Shown here piece after piece: positions 44,152 to 53,735 of a stretch of DNA of 64,000 bases. The number at the start of each line of letters is the position of its first letter. The stretch's first letter is position 1. The stretch comes from Rhyacophila brunnea (Eukaryota > Arthropoda > Insecta > Trichoptera > Rhyacophilidae): assembly GCA_022495005.1 (NCBI GenBank), contig JAGYXB010000372.1, positions 620,001 to 684,000 on the forward strand. The letters are read 5' to 3'. The translations under genes and the position numbers were made by a program. Under the pieces are notes generated by a model. That model had not been told where the DNA came from and did not search any database. It saw only the letters and a list, made by a program, of their open reading frames with translations.

Positions 44152-47100
44152 CTACAAAAAGAATAGTAATGGTATATTAAAATAATATAAATTATCACAC
44201 TAAATGCAATATAATTATGTTCCCTAATATAGCATTGATGTCTTTTGACAGTTAATTATTTCAGTGTTTTTTTTTGCCAAACCGATACGTTACACTGCGC
44301 TCCATTGTTGACATTTATGATCAAAATCATTATTTTACATAAAGTTTAGATAAGTAAAGTAAATTTTAGTAAAGACATTTTAAAGAAAATACATATTAAT
44401 AAAACAGTATAATATATTTTAAAAAATAGATCTGCATTGAACAGCAGCAAAGTGTAAATACCAAAAATATATAATTATATAACAAGGACGTACACCGAAT
44501 GAGCTAAACAAACTTTATAAAACAATGTCCACCTATACTCATCACCAAGCAGTTGGAATATGTCAATATCTATATGATATAATATAATACAATATCTATG
44601 TGATATGGTTGAACAGAGTTATTGCTTTCCCAATTGGCAATACCAATGGCACCTTGGGAGAACAAATTGATACGCTCGATTCCTAAGATAGTTATTAACC
44701 TTTTCCACTCGAAATTTTTTTTTATAGGTACATACCACCCACTCGAGACTTTTTTTCCGTACAAAGCATAATTTCAATATAAAATATTTAATTGATGAAA
44801 AAAATGTAAAAAAAAAAAAAAATATTATTCTGTAAAATAGATTTATAATGAATATACTGTACTTATTTTTAGTTTATTTATAATTCTTCATTGTGTGGTA
44901 TTTCACAAAACAAACTCCAATATGTAATCCTGGCTTATCACAGAATCGTAATGAATGAAATAGCGGTATGTAGAGAAGTGGCTATACAGTGTAAATCGTC
45001 CATACATATAGTTATGAGTGTTATGACTGTAAATATGATCCAAATGAATTGCCTTCAAATACACTTGTAATATAAGCGGCTGTCTCGTAAATTTCCTAAA
45101 TTAGTTTCGGGCTCATAACAACTCATTCCCAGTGCGGTACACATTATCAAAAGATTTCTCAAAAAATAATAAATCGATACGTAATAATTTTCATTTGACT
45201 CATTAGAGTATTTCACATTATATAGGTTCCGAATCGGCATAATATACTAGTAAGTATTGTCATCAAAAACAGTATTCAAATATAAAACTGTAAACTATAC
45301 GAGACGCCCCTGCGCAAACGAGAACCAATAAAAAATATAAACACACTTCAAAATCATGCGTGACAAACACTTCACTCTAGTCTGGGAACGTTCAATAAAT
45401 AAAATTTATGTGACAAAAAAACATTGCTTGCAAGCGACAACCTACGAATAAAAAAAGAGAAGATTCCGATAAAAATACTATGTTGAAATTACGCACACAG
45501 TATTCATTTGCCAACTTCTTTCTCAGATAAATGTAATAACCTATTATTATTCATTCTAACTTGATTGAAATCGCATTATAAAAATTTCTGAAAATATTAC
45601 AAAAAACGTTTTTATAGGCGTGCCGCCGCTACGGCGGCACTCGAGTAATACGGAAAAATTATAATTTTAAGGGTTAAAGACACACAAATCAATACTAGGT
45701 ACCTACTACAAGAATAGCACAGTTTTCATTTACGCCGCGTATACGTTGGAAAAAAATATGTAGCTAAATAAAGATACTTTCTAAACTTTAAGTGGCCGCG
45801 CGGCTTAAGCGTTGGACTATCACGCCGTGGGTCCCAGGTTCAAATCCTGGGTCTGGCAAGTATACATATTTGTGTGTGAGTCAGGGTATGGACCTAATAT
45901 GTTGAGCAAGTGGCTGACATCCATTTCTCGTAAAAAACAAAATATGTTAATACAAACCTCTACTTGCGTAGGTATAGCAATTTGGCTCATTTTTGCTAAA
46001 AGGGTTAGTTAATAAAGAAAATTTCCCTACACGGAATGAGACCAAATCAGAAGACTCCCTAGAATTCGTTACATTCATAAAAATGCAACGTTTGGTGCGA
46101 TTTACACACTGGTGGCATCGTTGCACATTTATTAAAAAATGGGGCCAAAGCTCACGTTAAGGTCAATGGATATCCTTATCGAACCATGATTAATATTTTG
46201 TTTTAAATACAGATTCATCCGGCAGAACGATCATTTCAATAGGATGTGCCATAGAGTGACCGCAACCATCGCCTTATTTAAATCAATATTTGGCGATAGA
46301 TTGATTTTGAGGAATGGACGTGTCAATTGCCTTGCCTATACCAAATTATAAATAATAAAAAATAGTCTTCTATATATAAAATATCCAAAATTATGTATGT
46401 TTAATGTTGTAATTGTGTCATTTAATAACATATTATGGCTTGGTTTCCCAGGGTTTATGTTATTTTTTAAAAACCATCAGTAAATTATCGTAGTCTTAGT
46501 TCAATGAAAACAAATACGTATAACTGGCAACGTTTAGTGTGCACCATTTTAACTTGCACCACCTTAACAACCTACCTCTACCCTTCACCACTGGACAACT
46601 ATACTACAAATGTTAATACTTATCATACTAACAGATGTTTATACTAAGTAAGAAATTCTCTGTTCAAAAAAATAAATCAAATAAATAATATACTTTGCTT
46701 ACCAGAAAACATTATTATAATCATTTTGAGGTACTGAAGCTGCATGAAGTCAATTATTACGATTATAATACATGATAAGGAATCAGAAGGCAATAATTAA
46801 TGGTAACACTACTAACTAAATTCTTGACTAGACAGTGACGATCACTAAATGCAATATGTGTTGCCAGACAACTATAAAGTATTAGTATATACTGGATGAA
46901 ACCAACTTTATAGAGCTGCAGATATATTAATTTTACGCATGTAATACTTATCATTTATATATCAATAATAATATAATACATGATTAAAAAGATTGATATA
47001 TTATCATAAAGCAATTAGGTACCTTCATATTTTTAACTATAATTATAATTAACTATTTATTTTATTCAACTAATCATTCACAAGATTTAAGAATGTACCA

Positions 47101-50100
47101 TTCTAATTATTGAGCATACATAATTCTGAAAAACACTTTCTCAGAAAATATATTATAACCAATAGAAAAAATCTTTTTGAAAAAAGTATGCCACCCCGGC
47201 GGGGAACCGAACCCTGCATCTCCCGGGTTCACGCCCCATCCGCGCATTACCTCTATGCTACGCAGTAACATACTAATTGCGACAAATTTTAACTATTGCG
47301 ATAAATTCTAAAAAAATATTGGAGAAATTTACGACGTCGGTTAGTAATGGTAGTAACAAAAATCGATTGCTAAAGTAGCTTGTTTAGAAGAGCGCTGATG
47401 AGTGGGTATTAAAAGTGGCCAATAGTTAAATTTGTCGCAATTAGTATGTCACTGCGTAGCATAGAGGTAATGCGCGGATGAGGCGTAAACCGGGAGATGT
47501 AGGGATCGATTCCCTGCCGGGGTGGTTTACTTTGTTCAAAAAGATTTTTTTTATTGGTTATAATATATTTTCACAGAAAGTGTTTTTCAAAATTATGTAT
47601 GTTCAATTATATTTATATTAACATGACAGTATTTATAAATGTACAATATTAAGAGACATAATAACTATGCATATGGTAGATATTATCCACATATATTGAC
47701 ATAATAAGGCGGTTTTTTTCATAGTAATAATGATACATATTTTAATAAGATATGTACCTACATAAAACATTTTCCATTTTGATGTTGATTTAAAAAAATC
47801 GTTAATGACTTTGAAATTGTTTACTATGAGATTCATTGCCAGAATTAAAAAGTTTTAAATAGTTTTCATTCGTAAAATAGTTCGCTAAAGGCCTCAAATG
47901 GAAATGGGCTGGAGACATAACTCGAAGAAGGGACAATCGTTGGACAAATCTAGTCATTAAATGGTACCCAAGAGGCACAAAACGTCCGTAAAGTAGACCC
48001 AGAGGCTGCTGGATCATGTAATGATAAAGTTTTGCGGAAGTACGTGGCAACGCAACGCACAGGACCGAGAGAAGTGGAATCAGCTTGGAGAGGCCTTCAT
48101 TCAGCAGTGGATAGATACAGGCTAATGATGATGAAGAAATAGTCTATATTATTATCATGCATCCCGGCCCATTATTCTATAAAAAGGGTGCCTCGAGGGT
48201 AGTTTTTTATATTCATGTATTGAGGCGGCTATATGTTAAAATAAATTAACCGTCTGAAGCTAAACTATCAAAAAGTGATAAGCTTTAACAGCCCCTCTTT
48301 CGTTAACTTTTAGAGCGAGATCGACAATTTGACGGCTAACTTATTGTACCTAACAATATTTCATCGATACATAAATACGATAAATTACCCTACTAATAGG
48401 TACTAAGTGAATTATTCAGTCATATTATGAGGTTATGGTAGACAATAATTACATATTTTGTTGTATGAAGTGAAAGAATCCAACAAATTTTATCTCCAGC
48501 AAAGTAATTTACTTACTTTAGTATGTGAAAAGGGGTGAATAGCGAAAACAAGTGAATGCTCCCACACAAACGGAATAGCTATGGTATTTAACAAAAAATG
48601 AACATACAAACTATGGAGTGATGGTGGGTTTCAAATGTGATAAGTAATGAAAAAAAATCGATGTGTATACTTACCTACGCGTGTTACTTCTTTGGCGTAA
48701 CAAAACAAAAACAAAACTTGTGATAAACTAGATTCTTTGACTAACTCTTAATTATCTTGTTAAATTACACACTCAAGAAAAAGGACCGCTTATTGGAACG
48801 CCGTTGGTTTATTTCTCTAAACTTTAACTTAAATTTCTAAATTATTATATAATGGTTTCTCGTTGTTTTTATTTTTAAAGTACCAACTGTCACTCTGGCG
48901 TTTAATCATTTGTTTACGCAAGGAATTGCAAATGCCGACAATAATAAATTCGCTGCCTAGGCAACGAAACAATTCTAAACTAAAATATTATACTGTATAT
49001 TCGTCACGATTGCAGTACCATACCGTGGAGTAAAGGTAGTGCATTCGTCTGATAACCGAACAATCGGTGGTTCGAATCCAATCGAGTGCGTTTTTTTTCG
49101 TGTGAAAAAATAAATTATGTGTTACATGTCACACGCCAAAAATACACTCTGATCTGATTTCCCAAACGCTTCAAAAGAAGTATAACTTCAAAAATCTTAA
49201 TAATATAGTCATCAGCTAGCACACGCAGGCACAACCCAGGGGCGGCAGGTTATATGAAAGTATGGTGAAGCAGGCAAGAATTTTGAAAAAGTATGGTAAG
49301 GCAGGCTGGTAATCAATTTGCGGCAAAATTTCCACGTTAACATTATATTATATGAGTACATTATAATGACCAAAGTAAATCCTCTGTGATGCCCTGAATT
49401 TTTTTTATCGTGTCGCTATTTCTCGTAAGTTATCGGCTATTGTTGGCCTGCTTCATTCAGTTGTATGAGAAAGCCGATGACTTGCCCCTCTTTCTATTTA
49501 ATATCTCCATGGGTACAACGTTCAAATACTAAACTAATTCAAGTACTTATATGAATGTAGCTACCTCAATGAAGAAGTGACATAGTTATATTTATAGCTG
49601 ATCCTGAATTGAGTTAGAATGCAATTCGATTGCCGACCTTCGACATAAGAGGCCACCGAGGGGGAATGGGACGACTGGCCTCCCGACAATTGGACGCCGC
49701 ACTGTCGTAGACACGTGTAGACGAGGTATTTTAATCAGTTTCTATCTATTACTTAGTAGTTTGAATTCATTTTACACTTAACATAATGTATTCTTTATCG
49801 CGGATTGAGAATTACCATGCCTAAGGCTTTATATAAAATAAAAAACTCTTTTTTCGTTGGAATTTAAACATATGCACGATTAAATCATTGTTTACGTCTG
49901 CATATTTATATTCTTACAAACTTTTAAATCATAATATAATCATTGAAGTATACATATTAATATTGAATATTTTTTTTAAAGTACCTATAAGTACCTAAAG
50001 TCTATTTATTTTCGAATTCCGTGGCGTCCAGTTGTCCGGTGCCAAAACGTCCTAGACCCCCACCGAGGAGATGAAGTCTTTACATCTAAAATCGGACATA

Positions 50101-51652
50101 CCTGTTGTACTGGTCTGTAATCTGAATACGAGCATCCTGGTTGAGGATCTTCATCATAAAATGGGTGTACTATATCTTCGACAAGCTCGCGCTTGACGTC
50201 AACAAACCCATAGTCGGTATCAGGTTTTGCAGGGTACTGAAAGGAACATAATACTATACGATCACATTATAATATAAATAGTATAGCCCATGTATCGTTA
50301 TGATATATTTTGTAGGAGAATTGGAGTATATGTTATTATAGACAAGTTAGCGTACGTTTTCTTAAGGCTATACTTCAGCTGGGGCACGGTCTAAAACGAT
50401 CGTCACTACGCGACGCGAAGATTGTGCAAACGACGCGTGTAGAACAAAACATAATTTGTCATAAAAATTCAACATGCGTCCATGTAAAGTTATGTTTATT
50501 GTTCTATTAGTCATAATAATAATAATAATATAATCATTGAAATGTTTTCTTTTTCAAGTAAATGGGTAACGTTTGTTAGTAACGATTTAAGAATTCACTC
50601 CCCCGACGCCATCACAGAACAAATTGACGTGTTCACAGCTCGACTTTCGCTCTCCGATTGCCAGCGAGTCCGAAATTTCGTCGCACCTATATTGTTGAAA
50701 AATTATTTGCCGTTTCACTGAAGTATGCTCTTGACAGAGTTAAAAAATAATTACCTACCTATGCAATGTTTATTATTTTAATACTTACAAAAATTTGAGG
50801 ATAATATGCTATGAAATAATAAGAAAGTAAAAAACAATCACGAAATGTGTTTGACAGTTAGCTATATTCGTTTAAAATCGCAGTATCTCTTAGTAAGATA
50901 CACCTATCTAACAGCATAGGTAGATTAATAGTGCCTGTACACGTGCATGGATTTATTTGCAGTAATCGTGACTATTTTAAACATCAATTGTTTACACGTA
51001 AAAGTGCTGGCTTCCTCCAATCTCATTTATCAAGCGTAAGCGAGCCGCGATGTTATCATTTCACTGTAAAAATATCGGTTAACCTCAAAATGAGCGGTGT
51101 AGTTTGTTTTTTTGCCGGCAGGTTCGCCACTATTATTCTACTGCGCTGGCGCAGATTTGTCGCATAAAAATTCAGAAGCTTCAGAACTTTTTTGATTCAT
51201 GCATGCAATATTGCAAATTGCATGACAATACGTGCATTTTCTTGTTATGGCCGGGATAATACGTACTTTCAACAGTAAATCCATGCACGTGTAAACGGGT
51301 AATAAGTGTAGCATGTACTTGCATAATGGTGAACAACTATTAAGTTACTAAAATAAAATAATATCTAATTGCTGTCGAATTGAATGTTGGAGGGTAATTG
51401 ATTAAACAAAGTTTGAAAACCTTTCTAAATAGTTTGTAAAATATAGAAACATATTACTGTACTCCATACTGGTGTTTTGCAGTAGTATTTGACAGTTTCA
51501 AAAAAAAAACTAACCTCAAACTTGTAACCTGAATCATCAGCAATCTCTTGCTTTATGGTGGAGGCGTCCGGGACGTTTGGATTCGTAATTATTGGTACTT
51601 CAAACCAAGGCTGCACTTCCTCATCCGGATCGCGCTTGATAATAGTATCCAT
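43015..51652 (-). CDS. Gene D: three-exon C2H2 zinc-finger protein (469 aa), inverted
   Basis: Exons on the minus strand are 51652-51515, 50236-50102 and 44151-43015, phase 0 throughout. Donors are GAG|GTTAGT and CAG|GTATGT; acceptors are CCTTTCAG| and TTTTTGTAG|. Exon 1 gives 46 residues from MDTIIKRDPDEEVQPW; exon 2 gives 45 ending PGCSYSDYRPVQQ, which aligns with PGCSYSKYRPLDQ of gene C. Motifs IKRD, IKQE, VKRE and IKHE fit psi-K-x-E/D. The exon 3 start (NSTQTSFAVCKSKPLDIV) and the LPKEVRIKLRRVTYFPRNF block confirm family membership. Intron 2 (5.95 kb) holds a LINE split by a piggyBac-like element, SINEs, a mariner fragment and other debris. TTG 44109 is internal. Divergently placed to E. 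Confidence 0.82.
44400..45790 (-). mobile_element. CR1/jockey-like LINE 3' fragment, split by an insertion
   Basis: 44400-44698 matches 36300-36590 and 45678-45790 matches 36590-36690. The two halves join exactly once the element between is removed. Confidence 0.8.
44699..45673. mobile_element. Non-autonomous piggyBac-like element, 975 bp
   Basis: Flanked by TTAA at 44695-44698 and 45674-45677. Left end CCTTTTCCACTCGAAATTTT, right end ATTTTAAGGG, with ACTCGAG close to each end. GTGCCGCCG CTA CGGCGGCAC at about 45618-45638 is a subterminal palindrome. TTAA targeting with CC...GG ends is the piggyBac habit. No transposase frame; a 61-codon minus frame is unremarkable. Confidence 0.8.
45792..46012 (+). 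repeat. tRNA-derived SINE
   Basis: GTGGCCGCGCGGCTTAAGCG (A box), CCCAGGTTCAAATCCTGGG (B box in a perfect T arm), then a body shared with 23560-23784. It directly follows the LINE fragment. Confidence 0.75.
46090..46345 (+). mobile_element. Tc1/mariner-type transposase fragment
   Basis: The first frame reads VWCDLHTGGIVAHLLKNGAK then VNGYPYRTMIN and stop at 46204. After a frame change comes CHRVTATIALFKSIFGDRLI and RNGRVN. This is the catalytic-core region around the second acidic residue of insect mariner transposases (W..GG......NG..YR.MI, ..CH.A..TI.LL...F..R.ISR.G). Dead. Confidence 0.7.
46490..47050 (+). mobile_element. Family R7, uninterrupted copy
   Basis: It runs from CTTAGTTCAATGAAAAC through ACCTACCTCTACCCTTCACC and GCATGAAGTCAAT to ATCATAAAGCAATTAGGTAC. 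The reverse of 57535-59040 is the same element with an RTE copy inside. Another partial copy is at 22810. Confidence 0.65.
47107..47608. mobile_element. Inverted repeat whose arms each hold a tRNA-like unit
   Basis: Arms are 47107-47300 and 47415-47608, mostly identical in reverse, around a 115-bp spacer. Each arm contains TAGCATAGAGGTAATGCGC (A-box region) and a B-box region with GGGATCGATTCCC (right arm) or its decayed match (left arm). Either two SINEs inserted head to head or one fold-back element that captured a tRNA-like sequence. Confidence 0.75.
47885..48145 (+). mobile_element. RTE-type LINE, 3' end fragment
   Basis: LKWKWAGDITRRRDNRWTN, then WYPRGTKRP and several stops, ending in GCTAATGATGATGAAGAAA. 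Same family as 56950-57525 and 57925-58715. Confidence 0.7.
48146..49639 (-). other. Part of D intron 2, mostly unrecognised
   Basis: 48685-48750 is the inverted match of 33375-33445. 49025-49096 has a tRNA-like string (CTGATAA, GGTTCGAATCC, then a T8 run at about 49091) but an unpaired T stem, so I read it as a SINE or tRNA pseudogene. 49235-49330 has AGTATGGT(G/A)A.GCAGGC twice. Nothing else seen. Confidence 0.4.
49640..50063 (-). mobile_element. Family R8 copy without the TTAA MITE (empty site)
   Basis: Reverse match to 3939-4692. Near 49865 it keeps a TTTAAA where gene A's copy holds the 362-bp MITE. Ends carry CGACAATTGGACGCCGC and GGCGTCCAGTTGTCCGG. Confidence 0.75.
50366..50730 (+). 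mobile_element. TTAA-flanked MITE, copy 4
   Basis: Starts GGCTATACTTCAGCTGGGGC after TTAA (50362-50365); ends CTGAAGTATGCTC followed by TTGA. In D intron 1. Confidence 0.75.
50934..51299. mobile_element. Inverted-repeat MITE with likely 8-bp target duplication
   Basis: Left CTGTACACGTGCATGGATTT is mirrored by AAATCCATGCACGTGTAAAC at the right. Flanks are TAATAGTG and TAATAAGTG, an 8-bp duplication with one added base. No coding content; the 78-codon frame is a shadow. Confidence 0.75.
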
Positions 51653-51742
51653 GCTTCAATATTTGGACTTTGGTGTGCGCATTTCCTGGGTAACGTATAT
51701 TATTAAATTTAATGCATACTGTCGGAAAATGGAGTCAAGGTT

Positions 51743-51753
51743 GGTGTTGCCAT
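51743..51753 (-). promoter_or_regulatory. Upstream motif of gene D (ATGGCAACACC)
   Basis: Reads ATGGCAACACC on the minus strand, 101 nt before the D ATG; counterpart of the A, B and E motifs. Confidence 0.5.
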
Positions 51754-52010
51754 AATAATAGAGCAAATATTTTTTTGTGAAATGAAGTAGAGGCACATGA
51801 GTTATACTTATAACATTAGTTAATTATTACAGTTATAATTATTTAGGTATAATTAAAAATCAACGTACCTAGTTGTTGTTAAAATTAATTGTTTGATTCA
51901 TCATATTAAATAAAATAATAGTTAGGTAGTCTAAATCTGGTGATACATAACATTTATTAGAAAATAACCGGTACATACAACGAGCAAAAAATACTGTTAC
52001 CTACTCATTA

Positions 52011-52192
52011 GTGGCACAGGTGTCCATATGGACACATCAATTTTGTTGATGGTGTGACATGAATTTTTATTTGTTTTAAAAATTGTTTATTTACATTTTT
52101 TATGTAAGTATCTGTATATAAAATAAAATATTCATATCATTTTTATGTTTTGAGATAATAGCCGTGTCCATAATATGAACACGCGTGACACT
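52011..52192. mobile_element. Short inverted-repeat element
   Basis: GTGGCACAGGTGTCCATATG on the left faces ATAATATGAACACGCGTGAC on the right, an imperfect pair; GTCCATATGGAC is itself a palindrome. Confidence 0.5.
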
Positions 52193-52499
52193 TATGTTAT
52201 CATTTTTTTTTGATTCTATGGTTTATTAGTAGAATAAAATTATTATAAAGTATGATAGTTTTCAATACACATTACACACAAGCTAATATTGCATTTTCTT
52301 CACTGCGTTCTGATTTCAGATGTTTCTTTTTCTTTCAAAAAATCGGTCACAGCGTCGATTTTTTCTATTTTTTTTAATAAAATAATTTAACCAATTAAAT
52401 CGTATATCTGCTAGAACCATTGATTTTCATGTACATAGTTTTGAATATCCATCCTATCAAGATCCATCAGCGTTCTTATTTTCCACATTTTTCATTTTT

Positions 52500-52638
52500 C
52501 AACATCTTCTTGGCTACGTGAAGGAAGGCGCTGTTGTCGACTAAATGGGAGGAGCTTGTTAGTTTATAATGGAAGTGCGGTTAAAAACGGGAGGAGCATG
52601 TTACTTCACAGTTTTAACACGTAGCCAAGAAGATGTTG
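52500..52638. repeat. Perfect 21-bp inverted pair, 97-bp loop
   Basis: CAACATCTTCTTGGCTACGTG at 52500-52520 is mirrored at 52618-52638. Inside the loop GGGAGGAGC(T/A)TGTTA occurs twice, about 42 bp apart. Confidence 0.85.
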
Positions 52639-52706
52639 TCATAGAGTACCTAGATAACTACCTAGTTGATAGTACTACCTACCTAGTCCGTACAGGAAAA
52701 ACTAAC

Positions 52707-52747
52707 CTTAAAACTGTAGCCGGATTCGTTAGCATTTCTTGTTTCAA
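52707..52747 (-). pseudogene. Relic of a second gene D exon 1
   Basis: On the minus strand TTGAAACAAGAAATGCTAACG...TTTTAAG|GTTAGTTTTT aligns with the end of exon 1 (ATAAAGCAAGAGATTGCTGA...TTTGAG|GTTAGTTTTT), including the donor, with one base lost. Upstream exon sequence is not recognisable. Confidence 0.6.
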
Positions 52748-53605
52748 ATAAAAGTCAGCGCCTTGGCTGTTAGGTAAAAACAACAAGATTGGTCATCATC
52801 TTTCGCGTTTTAAATCCATTTTGCGTAGGTATTTCAAAGTAAATATAGGTAGCTGGACGTGATATGTGTTACCAGCCGTAAAATACAATAGCAAAATTGC
52901 CAAACAGCGCTGTCATAATTTTGTTGCCTAATTAATTTTAGTCCCAAAAATTATATTACCTACCTATTTATTGTCTTCGGTTGAAAATTTGTAGGTAGGT
53001 TTTTTGTTTGTCATAAAAAAGTAACGGGAATTTGAAGAATTCCGAGTCATAATTATTTAACTCTTCCAGTCAAAAATAAAAATAATTACTGGCAAATTTT
53101 AGAAAATTTGTTACATTTAGATGGCGTCTATCTCTCAAAAAAACTCATTTTTAGGGCTCACAATATTTTCCTCCATTGCGAAATAATTATTATAGTACCT
53201 AGGTACCTACTTCGACCAAAATTTATGGGACGGCTATACCTACCAAAACTATGGTTTTGTTGGTGAATTTTTAATATTTCAGAAATAAAACCTTTTTTGT
53301 CTAAATTTGAATACTATATCTAGTATTTTGCGGGTACTGAGCCTTCTTTTTTTATAATATTATTGTAGGTACCTAGGTCATAATAGTACGCTCAAAATAC
53401 TATTATTTTGAATCTCGGAGAAAATGCATTTTTATCCTAAAGACTAAATTTTGTCATAACAAAATACGCTAAAAGTAATAAAATTTAAATATTTTTTACT
53501 TATTATAATATACCTATTATAAATGCGTAGGTAGGTACTATATTTTTGCCCAAATACCGCGAAATAATTTTCATGGTCCTCGTACAATAATTCGATGACA
53601 AAAAT

Positions 53606-53617
53606 ATGGCAACACTG
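53606..53617 (+). promoter_or_regulatory. Upstream motif of gene E (ATGGCAACACTG)
   Basis: Exact match to the gene A 12-mer, 130 nt before the E ATG. Confidence 0.5.
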
Positions 53618-53735
53618 TAGTGAATTAGCGAATAGTAACACTGCTAGTTTGTAGTCGTCGTTAGCTGTCACTTGCGGATGCCGATTTATTCTTGAGCTGT
53701 CTGTTCATTTAATTTAAATAACAATTATTATAATC

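Larger units (their letters stand above)
51653..53735. promoter_or_regulatory. Shared divergent promoter region of D and E
   Basis: About 2.1 kb between the start codons. Each side carries ATGGCAACAC(C/T) close to its own ATG. It also holds a short inverted-repeat element (52011-52192), a 21-bp inverted pair (52500/52638) and an exon 1 relic (52707-52747). Bidirectional use is inferred. Confidence 0.4.
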
